From CAIYRG01 sp964494505 (GTDB taxonomy: Bacteria > Pseudomonadota > Alphaproteobacteria > Micropepsales > Micropepsaceae): a stretch of 64,000 nt of DNA. Shown here one piece after another: positions 8,719 through 16,759 of this stretch. The translations under genes and the position numbers were made by a program. Numbering within the stretch: position 1 is the first letter of the stretch; each line of letters starts with the position of its first letter. The stretch is from positions 1 through 64,000 of the forward strand of contig CAZBRO010000025.1 in assembly GCA_964494505.1 (NCBI GenBank), read 5' to 3'. Below the pieces are notes generated by a model that ran no database searches, was not told where the DNA came from, and worked only from the letters and a program-made list of their open reading frames with translations.

Positions 8719-9966
8719 TCAGGCTGCCGTGCCGCTTGATGGATCGGCGTCCCCTGCCTGCCGGCCATGGCGGATGAGAATATCCAGAAAGGTTTGTTGT
8801 AAATCCGTGGGGCGCCAATTCGCACGCGTCGCCACGCCATATTTACGCCCTGGAAGACGAAGTCTTGTTGGTGCGATCCTCAACACGCCAAGCTTTTCCT
8901 CAAGGAGCGCCTCGTGCCTCATCAGCAAAGTCAGCCGGTCGCTGGTGGTGATGAGCGAACGGATGAGGCCGCGTGAAGCCGTCGAAACATGCGATGTTGG
9001 ACGTTTCTTAGCGGACGCGAACAGGCGTTCGAAGGCTAGATAGCGAGGCGTGCTGGGCCCAGGCACGATCCAGTCGTAATCGGCAAGTCGGTCACGGCCG
9101 ATATCGGCAAGCGCGCTCAGAGGGTGCTTCGGGCGCATCACGATGACATACGGCTCTTCGAACAGCATCGTCTCGGTGACGTCGGTTGCCCAGGCAGGGC
9201 ATCTGAGGACGCTGAACAGGAAATCGATGTTGCCGGCGCGCAGATGATCAAGCAGCTGTTCATAGGGTTCCTCGACGATGTGCACGCCCGCGCCGCACGC
9301 CTGCGCCAGAAATTCGTCGATCGCGCGCGCGAGACCAAAGGACCCTGACGTCGCCAAGGTGCCGATCGCGATTCGCGATGTGATTATGCCCCGCCGGGCG
9401 GCGATCTCGTCCGACCCGTAATCAAGTTCTCGCATCGCGAGCTTGAATTGGCGCGCGAGTTCCGCCCCCTGTTCGGTTGTCGTAATGCCCCGGGCGCCGC
9501 GGTAATAGATGGCGCGCCGTAAGTTCCGTTCGAGCTCCCGTGCGGCGCGATGCAGCGAAGGCTGCGACACTCCGATGGACCGTGCCGCCTGGTCGAAAGA
9601 CATGTTCTCCGAGACGGCGATAAGACAGCGAATATGTGTGGTCGTGATCTTGCCGGTCAGCGTATCGATATCCGCATCACTTGGCTGGTGGCCACTCAGC
9701 GATCGCCGCAAGCCTTGCCTCATGAAGTCGAATAGGCGCTCAGTGCGAGCAAGGAGTATCTTGCCGAAATCCGTGAGATGGGAACCACCGCGGCCGCGCT
9801 CGAACAGCGTGACGCCAAACCGGCTTTCGAGCGAAGCAATTGTCTGGGTCACAGCGGGTTGAGAAAGACTCACCGCCGCTGCCGCGCGGCCGATGCTCTT
9901 ATGCCGGGCCACGGCCTCGAACACGTGCAATTGCCGAAGGCTGGGGAGGTGCTGGTCGGACTTCAT
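8719..9966 (-). CDS. LysR-type regulator with two HTH domains
   Basis: 415 residues from the ATG at 9966, about 110 longer than a usual LysR protein. Residues 9-67 are a complete LysR winged helix (SLRQLHVFEAVARHKSIGRA, then SQPAVTQTIASLE). Residues 106-165 form a second helix-turn-helix of the same type (CLIAVSENMSFDQAARSIGV, then SQPSLHRAARELE). Residues about 195-400 are the effector-binding domain. It is divergent from the NHL/cytochrome/GHYEGD operon at 10106, so it probably controls that operon. A 75-codon upstream extension is possible but lacks homology. Confidence 0.88.
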   Translation of the reverse strand: MKSDQHLPSLRQLHVFEAVARHKSIGRAAAAVSLSQPAVTQTIASLESRFGVTLFERGRGGSHLTDFGKILLARTERLFDFMRQGLRRSLSGHQPSDADIDTLTGKITTTHIRCLIAVSENMSFDQAARSIGVSQPSLHRAARELERNLRRAIYYRGARGITTTEQGAELARQFKLAMRELDYGSDEIAARRGIITSRIAIGTLATSGSFGLARAIDEFLAQACGAGVHIVEEPYEQLLDHLRAGNIDFLFSVLRCPAWATDVTETMLFEEPYVIVMRPKHPLSALADIGRDRLADYDWIVPGPSTPRYLAFERLFASAKKRPTSHVSTASRGLIRSLITTSDRLTLLMRHEALLEEKLGVLRIAPTRLRLPGRKYGVATRANWRPTDLQQTFLDILIRHGRQAGDADPSSGTAA

Positions 9967-9977
9967 GGAAGCTTGGT

Positions 9978-10006
9978 CAAAACTTAGCGAATATAGCAAA
10001 AACTTA
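9978..10006. promoter_or_regulatory. direct repeat in divergent regulator promoter
   Basis: AACTTA occurs at 9981-9986 and again at 10001-10006, exactly 20 bases apart (two helical turns), within the longer matches CAAAACTTA and CAAAAACTTA. It lies between the LysR start and the NHL gene, so it may be an operator for the double-HTH regulator. No binding evidence; inference only. Confidence 0.35.
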
Positions 10007-10105
10007 TGAGTGCGGGCGAGGTTCCTATTAGACCATTGGAGGCTTGGCGTGGAGATTAGAATTGACGCCGCGAACGGGTAGGCGACTCTAGGCGAGGTGA
10101 GAATC

Positions 10106-11224
10106 ATGCGCCGATATTGGGGCACCATTGCAGCGGTTTCTGCATTGGCATTTTGTGGGACGCTGAACGCCGCGCAGGCGCCTTTGCCCACGCCGAACCT
10201 CCCGAATGTGCCGGAAGTCTACAAATTCGACGCCGGCTGGCCGAAGTCCTTGCCCAATAATTGGATCATGGGAACGGTCACCGGCATGTCCGTCGACCAG
10301 GATGACCATATCTGGGTGTTGGACCGCCCGGGTAATACTCCGGCCGGGAAATCCGCGGCCCCGGCCGTGTTGGAATTCGACCTGGACGGCAACCTGCTGC
10401 GTTCCTGGGGCACTGAAGCTTCAGCGCCGGCAGGCGTCTGGCCGAAGCAGGTGCACACTATCTTTGTGGACCGCGAGCACAATGTCTGGCTTGCTGGCGC
10501 GGCCCCGGGCGATACCCTGCTGAAATTCACCCTAGATGGTAAATTCCTCAGCGAATTCGGTCATCGCGGCCCTATCGTCGAGCGGCAAGGCATGAAGCAG
10601 GACAATCAGAGTAAAATCCTGCTGCTCGGCGTCTCGAGCGCGGCGCTCGACGAGGATGCGAACGAGATTTTTATCGCCGATGGCTATCTGAACCGCCGCG
10701 TGATCGTGTTCGATCTGAAGACGGGCGAGTTCAAGCGTGGCTGGGGCGCCTACGGCAAGCCGATCTCCGAAATCTCCAACAATCCGCAGCCCGCTCACGA
10801 TCCCAGCGACCTGCACGCGGCGGATTTCAAATCGCCGGTGCACTGCGTCCATATTTCCAATGACGGGCTGGTGTATGTCTGCGACCGCGCGGGCGATCGC
10901 GTCCAGGTGTTCACCAAGCAAGGCAAGTTCCTGAAGGAATTCCACGTCGCCAACGATACAATGGGCGGCGGATCGGCCGGTTCGGTCGACTTCTCGAGCG
11001 ATCCGGCGCAGAAATACATCTTCGTCGCCGACCTCGTGAACGCCACCGTGTGGCAGCTCGACCGCCAGTCCGGAGAGATCCTTGGCCATGTCAGCCATAA
11101 GGGCACAAACCCCGGCGATCTCTTTGCGCCCCATGTTTCTGCCATGGATTCCAAGGGCAATGTCTATGTCGGCGAAATCGGACGAGGCTCACGCGTACAG
11201 AAATTCGTACCGGCTGCGAACTGA
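10106..11224 (+). CDS. exported NHL-repeat beta-propeller protein
   Basis: 372 residues from the ATG at 10106 (AGGTGAG 4 bases upstream; a GTG three codons earlier is possible). A signal peptide ends near LNAAQA. Six propeller-type repeats follow, with recurring units such as DDHIWVLDRPG, HNVWLAG, 'NEIFIADGYLNRRVIVFD', LVYVCDRAGDRVQVF and KGNVYVGEIGRGSRVQKF. NHL folds bind ligands or catalyse lyase reactions (peptidylglycine amidating lyase, for example), but residues here do not fix the activity. It begins an apparent operon with a cytochrome c and a GHYEGD gene. Two paralogues lie at 42804 and 51782. Confidence 0.82.
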   Translation: MRRYWGTIAAVSALAFCGTLNAAQAPLPTPNLPNVPEVYKFDAGWPKSLPNNWIMGTVTGMSVDQDDHIWVLDRPGNTPAGKSAAPAVLEFDLDGNLLRSWGTEASAPAGVWPKQVHTIFVDREHNVWLAGAAPGDTLLKFTLDGKFLSEFGHRGPIVERQGMKQDNQSKILLLGVSSAALDEDANEIFIADGYLNRRVIVFDLKTGEFKRGWGAYGKPISEISNNPQPAHDPSDLHAADFKSPVHCVHISNDGLVYVCDRAGDRVQVFTKQGKFLKEFHVANDTMGGGSAGSVDFSSDPAQKYIFVADLVNATVWQLDRQSGEILGHVSHKGTNPGDLFAPHVSAMDSKGNVYVGEIGRGSRVQKFVPAAN

Positions 11225-11298
11225 GGCGTGCTTTCAAAGGCAGCCAATGAGGTTGCCTTACGCCAAAGGAATCGGCCGCGCTGACTTAAGGGGAAACG

Positions 11299-12189
11299 AT
11301 GCGCAAACTGTTCGGGATAGTGACGTTGGTGCTCGCGCCGGTGGCCGCCTATGCGGCCGGGAACGGTCTTAATTGGGCCTATCCGGTCGAGCCGCCGCCC
11401 GGGACGAACGCGGACGCAGCGCCGCCGTCCAAGCTCATCAATCAGGCTTTGATCGCCGCCACATACACGGGGCTTCCGAAAATGCCGGAGGTGGTCGCCA
11501 AGGGTAAGCCGCTGCCCTGCATGCAATGCCACCTGGCCAACGGGGGCTCGCATCCCGAATCCGCGGCACTTTCCGGCCTCACTGCGAACTACATCATCGA
11601 ACAGGTGCACGCCTTCCGTGACGGCGACCGCGCCGACGTGCGCACGGGCCGCATGGTTCAAGTCGCCAAAATCATCAGCGAGAAGGACCTGAAGGAGGCG
11701 GCGGACTATTATGCGGCTATCGGACCCGAAAGGCAGAAATGGCTAAAGACGGTCGTCAGCGACGAGATGCCGAAGGGGCCTGCTCCTTTCGGCGGCGGGG
11801 GATTTCGCTATCACGCTCAAGACGGCGGCACGGAGCCGCTCCCGCCGGGAATGGTCGTCGAAGTGGCGGAGAACGACGATCTCGTTCGCGCACGCGACCA
11901 GATCGACGGTGGCTTCGTTCAATATGTGCACGCAGACGACATTGCACTTGGTGAGAAAGTGGCGAGCACGGGCGCATGCGGGACGTGCCATGGCGGCGAT
12001 TACAAGGGTAAAGGCGATGTGCCTCGCCTCGCTGGGCAGCACTCGCTTTACCTGATCCGCCAGTTGAAGGACATGCAGACCGGAGCGCGCAAGGATAAGA
12101 ATGTCGCGCTCATGAAGCCTATTGTCGCCAAATTGTCCGACCGGGAAATGGTCGCTGTTTCGGCCTATCTGGCATCCAAGAGCCCGTAG
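11299..12189 (+). CDS. exported diheme cytochrome c (c4/c553-like)
   Basis: 296 residues. A signal peptide ends at about residue 19 (AAYAA). Two heme c sites are present: CMQCH at 74-78 and CGTCH at 227-231, each followed by a c4/c553-type fold with distal Met candidates (GRMVQV, LMKPIV). It would shuttle electrons in the periplasm. The start is supported by AAGGGGAAACG. It sits between an NHL-propeller gene and a GHYEGD gene, so an oxidation step by one of them may feed it (inference). Confidence 0.88.
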   Translation: MRKLFGIVTLVLAPVAAYAAGNGLNWAYPVEPPPGTNADAAPPSKLINQALIAATYTGLPKMPEVVAKGKPLPCMQCHLANGGSHPESAALSGLTANYIIEQVHAFRDGDRADVRTGRMVQVAKIISEKDLKEAADYYAAIGPERQKWLKTVVSDEMPKGPAPFGGGGFRYHAQDGGTEPLPPGMVVEVAENDDLVRARDQIDGGFVQYVHADDIALGEKVASTGACGTCHGGDYKGKGDVPRLAGQHSLYLIRQLKDMQTGARKDKNVALMKPIVAKLSDREMVAVSAYLASKSP

Positions 12190-12254
12190 CGCCATCCGAG
12201 TTTCGCGAAATCGCGGGTTCCTTTGAAAATCCACAGTGGTCAGCGGAGGCGGCG

Positions 12255-13097
12255 ATGAACGTGACGACACGACGAGCGACAACCATCGCGGCTGCAGTGG
12301 CGCTTCTGTGCGCGCCTGTTCTTGCTGCGTCTTCCGACGCCAATCCCGATCTGTCCGCAGGCGGCGCGGCCTGGCGCAACACGCATAACGACTTCATCCT
12401 GCCGAAAACCGGTGCGGGTCCCGTCACCTGGGACCCGGCGCATCCCTATTTCGGGAACGGCGACGGCCCGACGCCCACATCGCGGGTGGCCGACTTGAGC
12501 AATCCCATCCTCATGCCCTGGGTGAAGGAGGCAATGCAAAAATTCAATGCCGATGCATTGGCCGGAAAGCCGCAATTCACGCCCATTGCACGCTGCTGGC
12601 CGAATAGTGTTCCCAGCGCGATTCTGTTGCGTGTCAACCCGATGTTCATCGCGCAGACTCCCAAGGAGGTGCTGTTTCTGTACCAGAGCGACCATCAGGT
12701 GCGGCACATCTACATGAACGTGCCACACTCCAAGACTGTCACGCCGTCCTGGTACGGAGAATCGGTCGGCCATTACGAAGGAGACACGCTGGTGGTCGAC
12801 ACGATTGGTCTCACGACCAAAGCGGCGGTCGATTACTACCTTACTCCGCATACGGACACACTGCACGTGATCGAACGCTACCGGCTGGCCGACGGCGGGC
12901 GCACTTTGGAAGTGACCTTTACGGTCGATGACCCCGGTGCGTTCACGATGCCCTGGTCGGCGAGCCAGCGGTACCAAAAGGCAGACCAGCTTCGGATGGA
13001 CGAGGTTGTCTGCGCTGAGGGCGAAGCTTTCGCGCCTATCCAGGACCCGCAACAGGCTCTTTATCCCATCCCGCGCGCTGCGGCGCCCGATTTCTGA
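12255..13097 (+). CDS. exported GHYEGD-family protein (2 of 6)
   Basis: 280 residues with a Sec signal ending near VLAASSDA. The mature part has PVTWDPAHPYF, 'SRVADLSNPILMPWVKE', RHIYMNVPHSKTVTPSWYGE, SVGHYEGDTLVVDTIG, 'YLTPHTDTLHVIERY', VDDPGAFTMPW and a C-terminal APDF. The closing Pro-Asp-Phe is shared by most copies in this window and may be a sorting or folding signal. It is the last gene of the operon starting at 10106. Function unknown. Confidence 0.8.
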   Translation: MNVTTRRATTIAAAVALLCAPVLAASSDANPDLSAGGAAWRNTHNDFILPKTGAGPVTWDPAHPYFGNGDGPTPTSRVADLSNPILMPWVKEAMQKFNADALAGKPQFTPIARCWPNSVPSAILLRVNPMFIAQTPKEVLFLYQSDHQVRHIYMNVPHSKTVTPSWYGESVGHYEGDTLVVDTIGLTTKAAVDYYLTPHTDTLHVIERYRLADGGRTLEVTFTVDDPGAFTMPWSASQRYQKADQLRMDEVVCAEGEAFAPIQDPQQALYPIPRAAAPDF

Positions 13098-13151
13098 ATG
13101 TGGGTCTGGTGTTGCCGAGTGCGCGCATGCCTGGGTACGGCATCGGCATCT

Positions 13152-13395
13152 TGAGCGGCGTTCCCGCTTGGGCAGGTTGCCTTCCTTCTCTAGGATCTCT
13201 GGCAGAACCTCGACCCAATCGCCGAGCTTCGGCGTGCTGCACCTCACGCTCGTATTTGAACGCGGTCTGCTTGCCGCGGACGACCTTGCGCACAGTCGTG
13301 CGCGACACCGATAGCGTTCGTACGATCTCCTTGATCGGGCGGTGCTGCTCGAAATAGGGGCGCCGAATATCCCCGATCTTGTCCACGCCAATCAT
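13152..13395 (-). pseudogene. istA: N-terminal remnant of IS21-family transposase IstA
   Basis: Reading leftward from the ATG at 13395, the product starts MIGVDKIGDIRRPYFEQHRP with the helix-turn-helix 'SVSRTTVRKVVRGKQTAFKY', typical of IstA. A frameshift near 13235 moves the homology to another frame (PKLGDWVEVLPEILEKEGNL, then PKRERRS). The sequence then breaks off at 13152, so the DDE catalytic domain and istB are missing. It is non-functional. Confidence 0.8.
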
Positions 13396-13513
13396 CCCCG
13401 CCAGCCCTTCCCGGCCGACAAAGGCCAAAAGGAAGGACGCTGACACAACGCGTCACAGGGGGGCGGAATTGGACGCGAAAAGCCCCCTTAGGGGGTCAAC
13501 ACTGCAAGCGATT
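13152..13513. mobile_element. IS21-family element, left-end remnant
   Basis: Comprises the istA fragment plus the upstream terminus at about 13436-13513. There, G-rich repeats typical of IS21 ends recur (GGGGGCGGAATTGGACGCG and GGGGGTCAACACTGCAAG). Only the left end survives; the right end, the rest of istA and istB are gone. It separates the LysR/NHL operon from the sulfotransferase gene. Confidence 0.65.
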
Positions 13514-13685
13514 TTACAGCCGGAAGCGGCCTCAGCGACTCGTAACCGAGCACGTTTCGCGCTCGACGGCATCCCGATTGGCTTCGAAACCGCGCCGGCC
13601 GATATTGATCCGAGGAAATTGCGCGATCCGCGGTCGCGTGGAACAATGCGACGTCTTGTAGCGTCACCGCGAGCTTTGAAGGAAT

Positions 13686-16157
13686 ATGAATTTGCGCCGG
13701 GGCAACCAGAATAGTCCAGTTCCAGCGGCCCGGCTATTCCGCGAAGCAGTCGCGTTTCATCAAAGGGGCGCGCTCGACCAGGCCGCTCAATGTTATCAGG
13801 CCGCTCTCTCAGCAGATCCCCGGCATTTCGATTCGCTACATCTTTTCGGCGTGTTGCGGGCACAGCAGGGAATGTTCGCGCAGGCCGAGAATTTTCTCCG
13901 CCAAGCCATCGACTGCAATCCAATGTCGGCTGCCGCTCTCAACAACCTTGGGATGGCCTTCAATCTTTCGGGGCGCCATGAGGAGGCGATTGTCGAGTTG
14001 AATCGCGCGATTACACTCGACTCGAACGATGCCGCCGCTCACAACAATATTGGTATTGCGCTAAAGGCTCTTGGCCGTCATCAACCGGCGGCCGCGTCCT
14101 TTCGACGGGCGGTGGCGATCAAGCCTGATTACGTGGAGGCTCTCAGCAATCTTGGTGCGGCGTTGCACGAGCTAGGCCGCAATGAAGAAGCGATTCCAAT
14201 TCTCGAGCGCGCGCTCGCGCGGAACCCGGACTTTGCCCAAGCGCATCTCAATCTGGGAGTGGTACTGCGTGAGCGAGATAGGCGGGAAGAGGCAATGGCT
14301 TGCTTCAATCGCGTGCTGGCCATCGATCCACGCAACGTCCTGGCCTACGACCACCTCGGAATGATGTATTCGGAGACGGGCCGTTTCGCCGATGCGCGCC
14401 TTTGTTATGAACAGGCGCTTGCAATTCAGCCCCAAAACGTCAGGATTCTTTTCAACCTGGTCCAATGCGGCAAAGCGCTTGCGGATGACCCTCACATAAA
14501 GATGCTGAAATCGCTGGCCGAGGATCCGGCTTTGCTTCCCGACGATCAGCGGATACTGCTGCATTTTGCGCTAGGAAAGGCTTATGCCGATCTCGGACAG
14601 CAGGATCGGTCCTTTGAACAATATTCTGCAGGCAACGTGCGCAAGCGCCGCCAAATCATTTATGACGAGGAAAAGGAGTTGGAGCTGTTCGGTCGGATCC
14701 GCACAGTCTTTTCTGCCAAGTTGATGCGTTCGAAGGCTGGGCTTGGGAATCTGTCCGACCGGCCAATCTTCATCTTGGGAATGATGCGTTCGGGCTCGAC
14801 CTTGGTGGAACAAATTCTGGCGGGTCATTCGGGCGTGTTCGCCGGCGGAGAGCGTCCGGATTTCAACGAAGCCTACGAATCCGTTCGGCAGGAGACCGGC
14901 CTGCCGGTGCACTTTCCAGAAACAATCCAGCATTTTAGCGGCGAGCAGCTGCGGCAGATCGGAGATCGCTATCTCGCGCGACTCGAAACGGCGGCAGCGG
15001 GCAGGCCGGGGGTTCGAGTCACCGACAAAATGCCCGGCAATTTCGGCGTCATTGGCCTCATTCATTTGGCGCTGCCCAAGGCAAAGATCATCCACACCGT
15101 CCGAGACCCGATCGACACATGCCTCTCCTGCTTTTCCAAATTGTTCGGAGATGGCCAGCCATTTACCTACGATCTCAGCGAATTAGGACGCTATTATCGA
15201 GCGTACCAAAATTTGATGGCACATTGGCACGATGTCTTACCCGAAGGCGTGTTCCTTGACGTCCGGTACGAGGACCTCGTCGAAGATTTCGAGCGCCAGG
15301 CGCGCCGCATCATTGCCTATTGCGGACTGGAATGGGACGACAAGTGTCTATCATCTTATGATGCGGAGCGTCCGATAAAGACGGCTAGCCAGGTGCAGGT
15401 CCGCCAACCGCTCAACCGCAATTCGCCCGGTCGTTGGCGACCGTCTGCCGAAACATTGCGGCCGCTGCTCGAGGGGTTGGGCAATACAGCGGCCACCGTC
15501 GCATTGGCCGAAGTCGCGACGGAAGCAAACATGCCAGAATTGGCGCACGCCAAATTCACCAATCTGTTCGCAACGCCGCTCATGGCCCATGTGTGGAACG
15601 ACGCCGACGAGCTCAACGGTGAACTGCGCGAGCGCATCCTCGAGCATGAGCGAACGAGTACTGGCGAGCACAAGACCAATGTCGGTGGCTGGCATTCTGA
15701 AACCGGCCAACTCGAGTTTTGCGGCAATGCCGGCCGGCGGCTGGTCCGGCACATGTACGAGATGGCAGACGAGGCCACCCGCCGTGTCCTGGTTGAATTT
15801 GGCCACCAGCCCCGCCAAGCCCGCTGGTCGCTTTACGCGTGGGCCAATGTCAACCGCACCGGCGATTTCAACATGGTACACACACACGCTGGATCGACCT
15901 GGTCGGGGACGTACTACGTAGACCCGGGCGAGCCCAGCAACGCGGAAGCCGGAACGCCCATCCACCTTTTCGACCCGTGTCAGGGACGGGCCAATATGTT
16001 TTTACCGCCGCTCGTACCATCGAGCGTCGTGCAGCGGCCGGAGCCCGGTCTGATGATCCTGTTTCCAAGTTACGTGCCGCACATGGTGTACCCACACCGC
16101 GGCAGTCAGCCGCGCATCTCGGTTGCCTTCAACCTGCGCAAGGAACCGTTTCCATGA
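13686..16157 (+). CDS. TPR / sulfotransferase / 2OG-Fe(II) oxygenase fusion
   Basis: 823 residues in three parts. Residues 15-265 contain about seven TPR units ending in the usual A-x-x-P (for example 'AAALNNLGMAFNLSGRHEEA'). Residues 360-610 form a sulfotransferase domain with the PAPS-binding P-loop FILGMMRSGSTLVEQ at 362-376 and KIIHTVRDPIDTCLS downstream. Residues about 620-823 match the TIGR02466/PF13759 2OG-Fe(II) oxygenase-type domain, with HTHAGSTWSGTYYV starting at His732 and a YVPHMVYPH plus PRISVAFN ending. It could sulfate a peptide or glycan and hydroxylate it. No signal peptide. The start ATG has weak ribosome-binding support. Confidence 0.85.
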   Translation: MNLRRGNQNSPVPAARLFREAVAFHQRGALDQAAQCYQAALSADPRHFDSLHLFGVLRAQQGMFAQAENFLRQAIDCNPMSAAALNNLGMAFNLSGRHEEAIVELNRAITLDSNDAAAHNNIGIALKALGRHQPAAASFRRAVAIKPDYVEALSNLGAALHELGRNEEAIPILERALARNPDFAQAHLNLGVVLRERDRREEAMACFNRVLAIDPRNVLAYDHLGMMYSETGRFADARLCYEQALAIQPQNVRILFNLVQCGKALADDPHIKMLKSLAEDPALLPDDQRILLHFALGKAYADLGQQDRSFEQYSAGNVRKRRQIIYDEEKELELFGRIRTVFSAKLMRSKAGLGNLSDRPIFILGMMRSGSTLVEQILAGHSGVFAGGERPDFNEAYESVRQETGLPVHFPETIQHFSGEQLRQIGDRYLARLETAAAGRPGVRVTDKMPGNFGVIGLIHLALPKAKIIHTVRDPIDTCLSCFSKLFGDGQPFTYDLSELGRYYRAYQNLMAHWHDVLPEGVFLDVRYEDLVEDFERQARRIIAYCGLEWDDKCLSSYDAERPIKTASQVQVRQPLNRNSPGRWRPSAETLRPLLEGLGNTAATVALAEVATEANMPELAHAKFTNLFATPLMAHVWNDADELNGELRERILEHERTSTGEHKTNVGGWHSETGQLEFCGNAGRRLVRHMYEMADEATRRVLVEFGHQPRQARWSLYAWANVNRTGDFNMVHTHAGSTWSGTYYVDPGEPSNAEAGTPIHLFDPCQGRANMFLPPLVPSSVVQRPEPGLMILFPSYVPHMVYPHRGSQPRISVAFNLRKEPFP

Positions 16158-16193
16158 GCGCACGTTCGAGCATCACGATGCATCGCGTGCGGC

Positions 16194-16441
16194 CTACCGG
16201 CGTTGCAACAGCTGGTTTGCATTAGCCGCATCCTCGAAATTTTCGTTCTTCGCAAGCTCCGATTGGAGCAGAGACTTGGCTTCGGCCCGCTTGCCCACCG
16301 CGTCCAGCGCCAGAACGTAACGAGTGCTTTGGCGGCGGCGACTGGCACGAAATCGGGCTCGCTCTTGGTGATACGCTCCAGCTTGGCGACACCGGCCATG
16401 ACGTTCAGCCGCGCCAGGACCGCGGACCCGGACAAAATCAT
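16194..16441 (-). pseudogene. decayed C-terminus of a TPR protein
   Basis: Reading leftward, MAGVAKLERITKSEPDFVPV (then AAAKALVTF) is continued, after a frameshift near 16325, by YVLALDAVGKRAEAKSLLQS and a short ELAKNENFEDAANANQLLQR tail ending at a stop. Both pieces have TPR helix periodicity. Together they resemble the end of a larger tetratricopeptide protein on the strand opposite its neighbours. Not functional. Confidence 0.5.
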
Positions 16442-16646
16442 CGCCGCCGTCGAACGAGCGCATCAAAGCGTTAGATTCGATCTGCTAGCGAAGCCAAGCT
16501 ATGACACCAAGTCAGAGCGATGCTTCATTTTTGTGCGTTTCCCCGTTTTTGAAAACGATGAAACGATTTTGAGCAATGATGCATATAAAAACATCATCCA
16601 TGGCTCAAACGAGAAGGAATTCCCTCGTGAAAATCGAAACGAGCCT

Positions 16647-16661
16647 TGGCACGCTTCTTGC
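16647..16661 (+). promoter_or_regulatory. sigma-54 promoter of module A
   Basis: TGGCACGCTTCTTGC, a complete match to the sigma-54 consensus TGGCAC-N5-TTGC, with the invariant GG at 16648-16649 and GC at 16660-16661 separated by exactly ten bases. It is flanked by an inverted repeat (TTCCCTCGT upstream, ACGAGGGAA downstream). The TonB receptor starts about 100 bases later. The surrounding 60 bases closely match those around the promoter at 37432. An enhancer-binding protein must be encoded elsewhere. Confidence 0.85.
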
Positions 16662-16759
16662 GATGCTTTTTTTGACGAGGGAACATAAGCAGCAAATAAG
16701 ACTGTCACGGAGGTGAACATTGATGTCGCATGAGCGACAAATGAGACGAGGCAGTTGTA

